Shown here piece by piece: positions 42,317 through 46,483 of a stretch of 46,483 nt of DNA. A program made the translations under genes and the position numbers. The notes beneath the pieces were generated by a model, which worked only from the letters and a program-made list of their open reading frames with translations, ran no database searches and had not been told where the DNA came from. Source of the stretch: an uncultured Candidatus Nemicrothrix sp. (lineage in GTDB: Bacteria > Actinomycetota > Acidimicrobiia > Acidimicrobiales > Acidimicrobilacustridaceae); NCBI GenBank assembly GCA_903867185.1, contig CAIPQK010000111.1:1-46483 (forward strand). The letters are read 5' to 3'. Each line of letters opens with the position of its first letter. Positions within the stretch are counted from its first letter, which is position 1.

Positions 42317-42319
42317 GCG

Positions 42320-44014
42320 TTACTCCTCGACGAATCCGGCTTCGCTTCCGTCGGCAAGAACGTGCTTGAGAATCTTGCCGCTGGGATTACGCGGAAGTCG
42401 TTCGGTGCGAAGTTCGACATAGGCCGGAATCTTGTACACCGAAAGTGACTTCTTACAGTGTTCGTGCACGTCGAGATCAGTGATGTTGGTGTCGGAGGCA
42501 ATCACGATGATTGCCTTTACTTCTTGGCCGAGAATGTCGTGGTCGACGCCAATCACCGCTGTCTCGATAACGCCGGCCATCTCCTCGATGCAGTTTTCGA
42601 TCTCAAACGGATAGATATTTTCGCCGCCGCGAATGATGAGATCGCGCTTGCGTGAGGCGATATAGATGCAGCCTCCCTCAATGCGGCCGAAATCGCCGGT
42701 ATTGAACCAGCGACCGGGAAAGAATGCTTCGGCGTTGGCGGAAGGGTGGCGCCAGTACTCGGTCATGAGCAGTGGGCTACGTACGCAGATGTTTCCTTCG
42801 CCGCCTTCGGGAAGTTCATTGCCTTCATCGTCCATGATCTTCACTTCACAGGTTGGAAGCGCCGGCCCGATGCATTCGGGAGAAACCTCGAGCATCCAGT
42901 TGGGTGCGAACGAAACAAGTGATCCGGTTTCGGTAGAGCCGTACCCGGTTGACATGGTGTGGTCGAGGTGGGGAAAGCGATTGGCAAGACGGCGCATGAT
43001 CTCGGGAGTGGTTGCCGAGCCACCCATTCCAACCGACATCACCTGTTGCGGCGGAATCTCGGCACAACGAGGGCTATCGAGCAAGCGAAGGATGTGTGTG
43101 CCCGTACCGCCGATGATGTTGACCTTGTTTTCGATGATGAAGTCGATGACATCGTCAGCTTCGAATCGAGTGAGGAACCACGCTCCTGTTGAACCAGTCT
43201 GAAGGCCATTGACTGTTGCACCGAGACCGGAAACATGGAACGAGGGGAACACCACGAGTCGGATGGGAGGCGGTCCTTCAGATGGTCCTCGACCGGCCAT
43301 GACCATGCCGCGAGCGCCAAGGAAATTCTGCAGAGTTGTGTAATGGACAACGCTTCGGTGTGAAAGCACCGCTGCTTTTGGACGACCGGTTGTGCCGCTT
43401 GTGAAAATGAGGATGGCGGCATCATCTTCGTCGATGGAGTTGGCGGGAATAGATGCTTCGGGGGCATACGCCAGCATCATTTCAAGGTCTTCGTCGAGAT
43501 CGAACCGGGGGATCGTGATGTCACTAGAAAGTCGCGCGGCTCGCTTGACATCGAATAACAGCAACTTTGGCTCGGTGAGATCAATTGCGTGCTGCATTTC
43601 TGATTCGGTCCACCAGCCGTTCATGGCAACGGTGATTGCTCCCATCGAAAGACAGGCCCAGAACGAGACAATCCAGCCGTAGGAATTCGCTCCACAGATG
43701 GCGACACGGTCACCGTGGCCGATTCCGTGTTCACGCTGCAGCCACGAAGCAACCGACGCGACGTCAGATTCGAACCCAGCAAAGGTGACTCGCCGGCCAT
43801 CGCTGAAGATCATGGATTCGCGATCGCCAAACTCGAATGAGTTGATGAGAATTTCGCGCAGTGAACGGGCGCGGTTGCGCAAGACGCCCATGGTTTCGCC
43901 ACGCACGTCTTCTTGGACAACTTCGAATGGAGCTCCAGGACTGATGAGGCGCGCAGTGGCCTCGTGAAGTGCAGCGAGTTGCGGCAATGTGTGGGCGGGG
44001 CCGGTCTCAGTCAC
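42320..44014 (-). CDS. Acyl-CoA synthetase (AMP-forming, ANL superfamily)
   Basis: Activates a carboxylic acid to its CoA thioester through an acyl-adenylate. The 564-residue protein has every core motif: ILIFTSGTTGRPKAAVLSH (P-loop), STGYGSTETG, GRWFNTGDFGRIEGG, RKRDLIIRGGENIYPFEIE (hinge) and the catalytic lysine in PRNPSGKILK. GGAGGAAAC stands directly before the GTG start at 44014. It is of the fatty-acid/cholate-CoA ligase type rather than acetyl-CoA synthetase; the exact acid is not predictable. It likely feeds the adjacent CoA-transferase operon and is divergent from the SDR at 44079. Confidence 0.94.
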   Translation of the reverse strand: MTETGPAHTLPQLAALHEATARLISPGAPFEVVQEDVRGETMGVLRNRARSLREILINSFEFGDRESMIFSDGRRVTFAGFESDVASVASWLQREHGIGHGDRVAICGANSYGWIVSFWACLSMGAITVAMNGWWTESEMQHAIDLTEPKLLLFDVKRAARLSSDITIPRFDLDEDLEMMLAYAPEASIPANSIDEDDAAILIFTSGTTGRPKAAVLSHRSVVHYTTLQNFLGARGMVMAGRGPSEGPPPIRLVVFPSFHVSGLGATVNGLQTGSTGAWFLTRFEADDVIDFIIENKVNIIGGTGTHILRLLDSPRCAEIPPQQVMSVGMGGSATTPEIMRRLANRFPHLDHTMSTGYGSTETGSLVSFAPNWMLEVSPECIGPALPTCEVKIMDDEGNELPEGGEGNICVRSPLLMTEYWRHPSANAEAFFPGRWFNTGDFGRIEGGCIYIASRKRDLIIRGGENIYPFEIENCIEEMAGVIETAVIGVDHDILGQEVKAIIVIASDTNITDLDVHEHCKKSLSVYKIPAYVELRTERLPRNPSGKILKHVLADGSEAGFVEE

Positions 44015-44078
44015 GTTTCCTCCAGATTGATGGCGTCCTGCGTGACAGGAGCCAATGCGTGGGCGATGCTAGCGGTCT

Positions 44079-44852
44079 ATGACCGGAATGCTTGAAGGGA
44101 AAGTTGCGCTCATCAGCGGATGCGGGGCCGGGATCGGAGAAGCTGCAGCGCGGCTGTTCGCCGAGAACGGAGCGACGTTGTGGCTCAACGATCGACGAGA
44201 CGACGCACTTGATCGCGTCGTGAATGATCTGCTCGCGACCGGGGCAAACGTGAGTGGTGTCGCCGGAGATATGAGTGATCCGATGTTCGTGAACTCATGG
44301 GTCCAAGGCGCGGTCGATGCCTATGGCCACATTGATGTGCTTTACAACAATGTCGGTGTGTCTCGTTCGGGGTTGATCGGCGACCTCAGCGATGCAGACT
44401 GGCGGTTTCAGCAGTCGGTCACACTCGATTCGGTGTTCTACGCCACACGTGCGGTGATCCCACACATGATCGCCAACACCGGGGGATCGATCGTGAGCAT
44501 GTCCTCGGGTGCTGGCATTGGCGGTAACTACAACCTTGGTGGCTACGCCGCAGCAAAAGCAGGCGTGATCAATCTGATGGAAACGGTTGCCACGGAATAC
44601 GGTGCTCATGGAATTCGAGCGAATGCTGTCACGCCAGGCCCGACAGCCACGGCGCCACTTCTCGACTATCTGGCAACGCAGCCTGGTGGCGTCGATGCAC
44701 ATGTAGCTGATCTGGATTTGAATCGACTTAGCGAGCCCGAGGAAGTTGCTCAGACAGTTTTGTGGCTTGCGTCGGATTTCTCATCGAACATCACCGGTAT
44801 CTGTGTGCGCAGCAATATCCGTGCGGCAAGTCGCCGTCCGCACGGATCCTGA
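44079..44852 (+). CDS. Short-chain dehydrogenase/reductase
   Basis: A 257-residue classical SDR. NAD(P)-binding GCGAGIG, NNVG in LYNNVGVSRSG, the catalytic Ser in VSMSSGAG, and YAAAKAG (Tyr and Lys intact) are seen, then RANAVTPGPTATAP. The C-terminus is unusual: after the conserved ASDFSSNITG the family's DGG segment is replaced by ICVRSNIRAASRRPHGS. No alternative frame restores DGG. The DUF1214 gene follows after 13 bases, so both are cotranscribed. It is probably an oxidoreductase for a hydroxyacyl or alcohol substrate. Confidence 0.9.
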   Translation: MTGMLEGKVALISGCGAGIGEAAARLFAENGATLWLNDRRDDALDRVVNDLLATGANVSGVAGDMSDPMFVNSWVQGAVDAYGHIDVLYNNVGVSRSGLIGDLSDADWRFQQSVTLDSVFYATRAVIPHMIANTGGSIVSMSSGAGIGGNYNLGGYAAAKAGVINLMETVATEYGAHGIRANAVTPGPTATAPLLDYLATQPGGVDAHVADLDLNRLSEPEEVAQTVLWLASDFSSNITGICVRSNIRAASRRPHGS

Positions 44853-44865
44853 GGGGAACAACGAC

Positions 44866-46047
44866 ATGGCATCGAATGAAAGCGTGGAACTGACAGCGTG
44901 GCGCGACTTCTGTCGTCGACTCGAAACTGTCGGCGAACAGTTGATGTCCGAACCATTTCCCGTCGACGCTGCGGTGCGAGCTGAGGGTTATGACCACATG
45001 GCCGAACAGGTGCTGTGCTGGTTGGGATGGTCTATTGGTTTTCCGAATGCTGCTCGTCCGTTCTTTATGCGCCAGAACGATCTGGTTACGCAATGGGGTG
45101 GCCCGAATGCCGACAATGCCTATCGGCACGCGCGCATCGATCACACCAAGCGGTATCGGGTGAGCGGTCGCATGCATTCGTGCGAAGAGTTCATCTTGGC
45201 GATGCGGGCCGGATTCATGCATCAGGAGAAGTGGGGAACACTCGCCGAGCACAACGGAAGCGATCTCGGAATCGGCAAGGGCGATGAGTTTGAGTTCTTC
45301 CTCGGTGGCGATGGCACCGAACCAGGTTGGTTGCCAATTCCTGAAGGTGCAGTCATGTGCTCACTTCGCGAGTACTACTTCGAATGGACCGAGGATGAAC
45401 CGGCAACGTTCACTATTGAATGTCTTGATGGTCCGGATCATTTGCCTCGAGTAACTGCCGAGGACTTTGCGGCAAAGGTTGCCGATGCGGCTGCCGGAGT
45501 CGAACGTTCGATGACGTACTGGAACCAGTACATGATCGATCAGCGGGCAATGCGCGAAGACAACTCGTTCCAAGGTTCTTTCGCACAGGAAAAGGGTCTT
45601 GCTGCGGCTCGCTATGGATTCTGTTTCTGGGATCTTGGTCCCGATGAAGCGCTCATCATTGAAAGCGAAGCTCCCGATGCGCGTTATTGGAGTTTGCAGC
45701 TCTATCCCGAGGGCTGGTTTGAACTGGCTGATCCGGTTGAACGCATCACGAGCTTGAACGACCGCCAGTTTCGAATGTCCGACGACGGACGCCTTCGTGC
45801 GGTGGTGTCGCATCGCGATCCGGGCGTCGATAACTGGCTCGATGCTGGTGGGCGTGAACGTGGTCTCTGCACGCTGCGGTGGTTCTGGCCCCTCAGCGAC
45901 GACGCCCCTGAACCAACCGCGCGACTCGTTCACGTCGATGAGGTGTGGGACGGTCTGCCGCCTGACACCGTTCGAGTATCGATGGAAGAACGCTCAGTGC
46001 TTCTTGAATCTCGCCGTCGCCACTTGGCGTGGCGTTTCCGCACTTGA
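44866..46047 (+). CDS. DUF1214-domain protein
   Basis: A 393-residue soluble protein. Its C-terminal half has DUF1214-like features (DEALIIESEAPDARYWSLQLYPEGWFE in part, FRMSDDGRLRAVVSHRDPGVDNWLD in part, and TLRWFWPL). Such proteins are common next to acyl-CoA and steroid catabolic genes in actinobacteria, but their reaction is unknown. The ATG at 44866 has GAGGGGA upstream; the frame is open 120 bases further, overlapping the SDR gene, and was rejected. The N-terminal half (HMAEQVLCWLGWSIGFPN) is not assigned. Confidence 0.75.
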   Translation: MASNESVELTAWRDFCRRLETVGEQLMSEPFPVDAAVRAEGYDHMAEQVLCWLGWSIGFPNAARPFFMRQNDLVTQWGGPNADNAYRHARIDHTKRYRVSGRMHSCEEFILAMRAGFMHQEKWGTLAEHNGSDLGIGKGDEFEFFLGGDGTEPGWLPIPEGAVMCSLREYYFEWTEDEPATFTIECLDGPDHLPRVTAEDFAAKVADAAAGVERSMTYWNQYMIDQRAMREDNSFQGSFAQEKGLAAARYGFCFWDLGPDEALIIESEAPDARYWSLQLYPEGWFELADPVERITSLNDRQFRMSDDGRLRAVVSHRDPGVDNWLDAGGRERGLCTLRWFWPLSDDAPEPTARLVHVDEVWDGLPPDTVRVSMEERSVLLESRRRHLAWRFRT

Positions 46048-46050
46048 GTG

Positions 46051-46483
46051 TTACGGGCGCATGATGCCGCCACCGTCGACCGAAATGGTCTGGCCGGTGA
46101 CATAGCGACTTCCATCGCTCAATAGGAACGCAACTGCGGGACCAATGTCGTCAACGGCGTCGCCATCGCGACCGACGGGGTTGTCGTCGTACATCGACGC
46201 GAATGCTGCTTCACGCGCTGGGTCAGAACCGGCGACGGGAGCGCGGTGACCAGCTGACGCGGGCAGAACGCAATTCACCGTGATTCCGTCCCGGCCCCAT
46301 TCGCGAGCAGCAGTGCGAGTGAGTGAACGGATTGCTTCATTCGATGCTGCGTAGGGGCCGTAACCCGCAGCTCCGGTGAGACCCATCGAGGTTCCCATGG
46401 TGACAATGCGGCCCCAGTTGTTTGCGGCCATGTGCGGTTGCGCTGCTTGCATCAGCCACAGTGCACCCTTGGGGCCAGTATCA
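46051..46483 (-). CDS. Short-chain dehydrogenase/reductase, partial (5' end outside window)
   Basis: The last ~143 residues of an SDR whose start lies beyond the right edge; the frame is open to the final base. Seen: GRIVTMGTSMGL (Ser region), YGPYAASNEAIRSLTRTAAREWG, ITVNCVLPASAGHRAP and the closing GSRYVTGQTISVDGGG. In the active-site motif YxxxK the lysine is replaced by asparagine (YAASN). Convergent with the DUF1214 gene, three bases apart. Confidence 0.9.
   Translation of the reverse strand, partial: DTGPKGALWLMQAAQPHMAANNWGRIVTMGTSMGLTGAAGYGPYAASNEAIRSLTRTAAREWGRDGITVNCVLPASAGHRAPVAGSDPAREAAFASMYDDNPVGRDGDAVDDIGPAVAFLLSDGSRYVTGQTISVDGGGIMRP

Noticed and set aside
44746-44865. Upstream extension of the DUF1214 gene
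   Set aside because: It overlaps the SDR gene and ignores the GAGGGGA ribosome-binding site before the ATG at 44866.

Overview
The window is chromosomal DNA from a high-to-moderate GC actinobacterium, most likely of the class Acidimicrobiia. This placement is inferred from gene content: two WhiB-family proteins, a SenX3/RegX3-type two-component pair behind the pst operon, a UPF0182 membrane protein next to a PDZ-Lon protease, a MoxR/VWA pair resembling mycobacterial Rv0958/Rv0959, and a CysCys-type ArsR. No tRNA, rRNA, insertion sequence, prophage or CRISPR array was seen. Coding density is very high: no gap without a gene exceeds 300 bases, and the largest are 7200-7457, 1604-1811 and 8956-9132. 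Many neighbouring genes overlap by ATGA, GTGA or TGATG, which implies translational coupling.

Layout. 1-1603 (minus): succinate dehydrogenase sdhC and the start of sdhA (cut by the window edge). 1812-7199: a MoxR-like AAA+ ATPase and its likely VWA partner, separated by an opposite-strand pair (a GH1-fold protein lacking both catalytic glutamates, and rpiA). 7458-8955: a WhiB2-type regulator, a glutamate formimidoyltransferase and a second WhiB. 9133-11972: a small unknown protein coupled to polyphosphate kinase, then a Nudix hydrolase. 12006-14035: an arsenic island (arsI/cadI - aquaporin - arsC, divergent from arsR) with two palindromic operator candidates. 14173-21497: a complete phosphate module pstSCAB - phoU - phoU - senX3 - regX3, preceded by a PHO-box-like direct repeat. 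Polyphosphate synthesis, arsenate detoxification and phosphate uptake with its sensor thus lie within 12 kb.

21540-27578: an MFS transporter with a long disordered tail, a zincin-like protein without HExxH, an SDR-fold membrane-anchored protein without the Tyr/Lys pair, an HtrA-like PDZ protein whose catalytic His and Ser are gone, moaE and a small membrane protein. 27580-35623: mreB, a HEAT-repeat protein with a tiny membrane protein, a PDZ-Lon protease, a DivIVA-type coiled-coil protein fused to a phage Mu gpF-like C-terminal domain, and a 1014-residue UPF0182 protein. The PDZ-Lon/UPF0182/zincin set resembles the mycobacterial Rv3193c-Rv3195 neighbourhood, from memory.

35624-46483: a catabolic acyl-CoA region. 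A tightly coupled minus-strand operon encodes a tandem (duplicated) class III CoA-transferase, a DUF35 zinc-ribbon/OB protein, a thiolase-fold protein without the nucleophilic Cys, an amidohydrolase and a TetR regulator. It is flanked by an alpha/beta hydrolase, an acyl-CoA synthetase, an SDR, a DUF1214 protein and a partial SDR. This suggests activation and side-chain cleavage of a bulky carboxylic acid (steroid- or terpenoid-like), but the substrate cannot be read from the sequence.

The most unusual points are the DivIVA-MuF fusion, the recurrent loss of catalytic residues in otherwise conserved enzyme folds (GH1, HtrA, zincin, SDR), the arsenic operon that has an aquaporin but no efflux pump, and a strong GC hairpin at the pstS/pstC junction.
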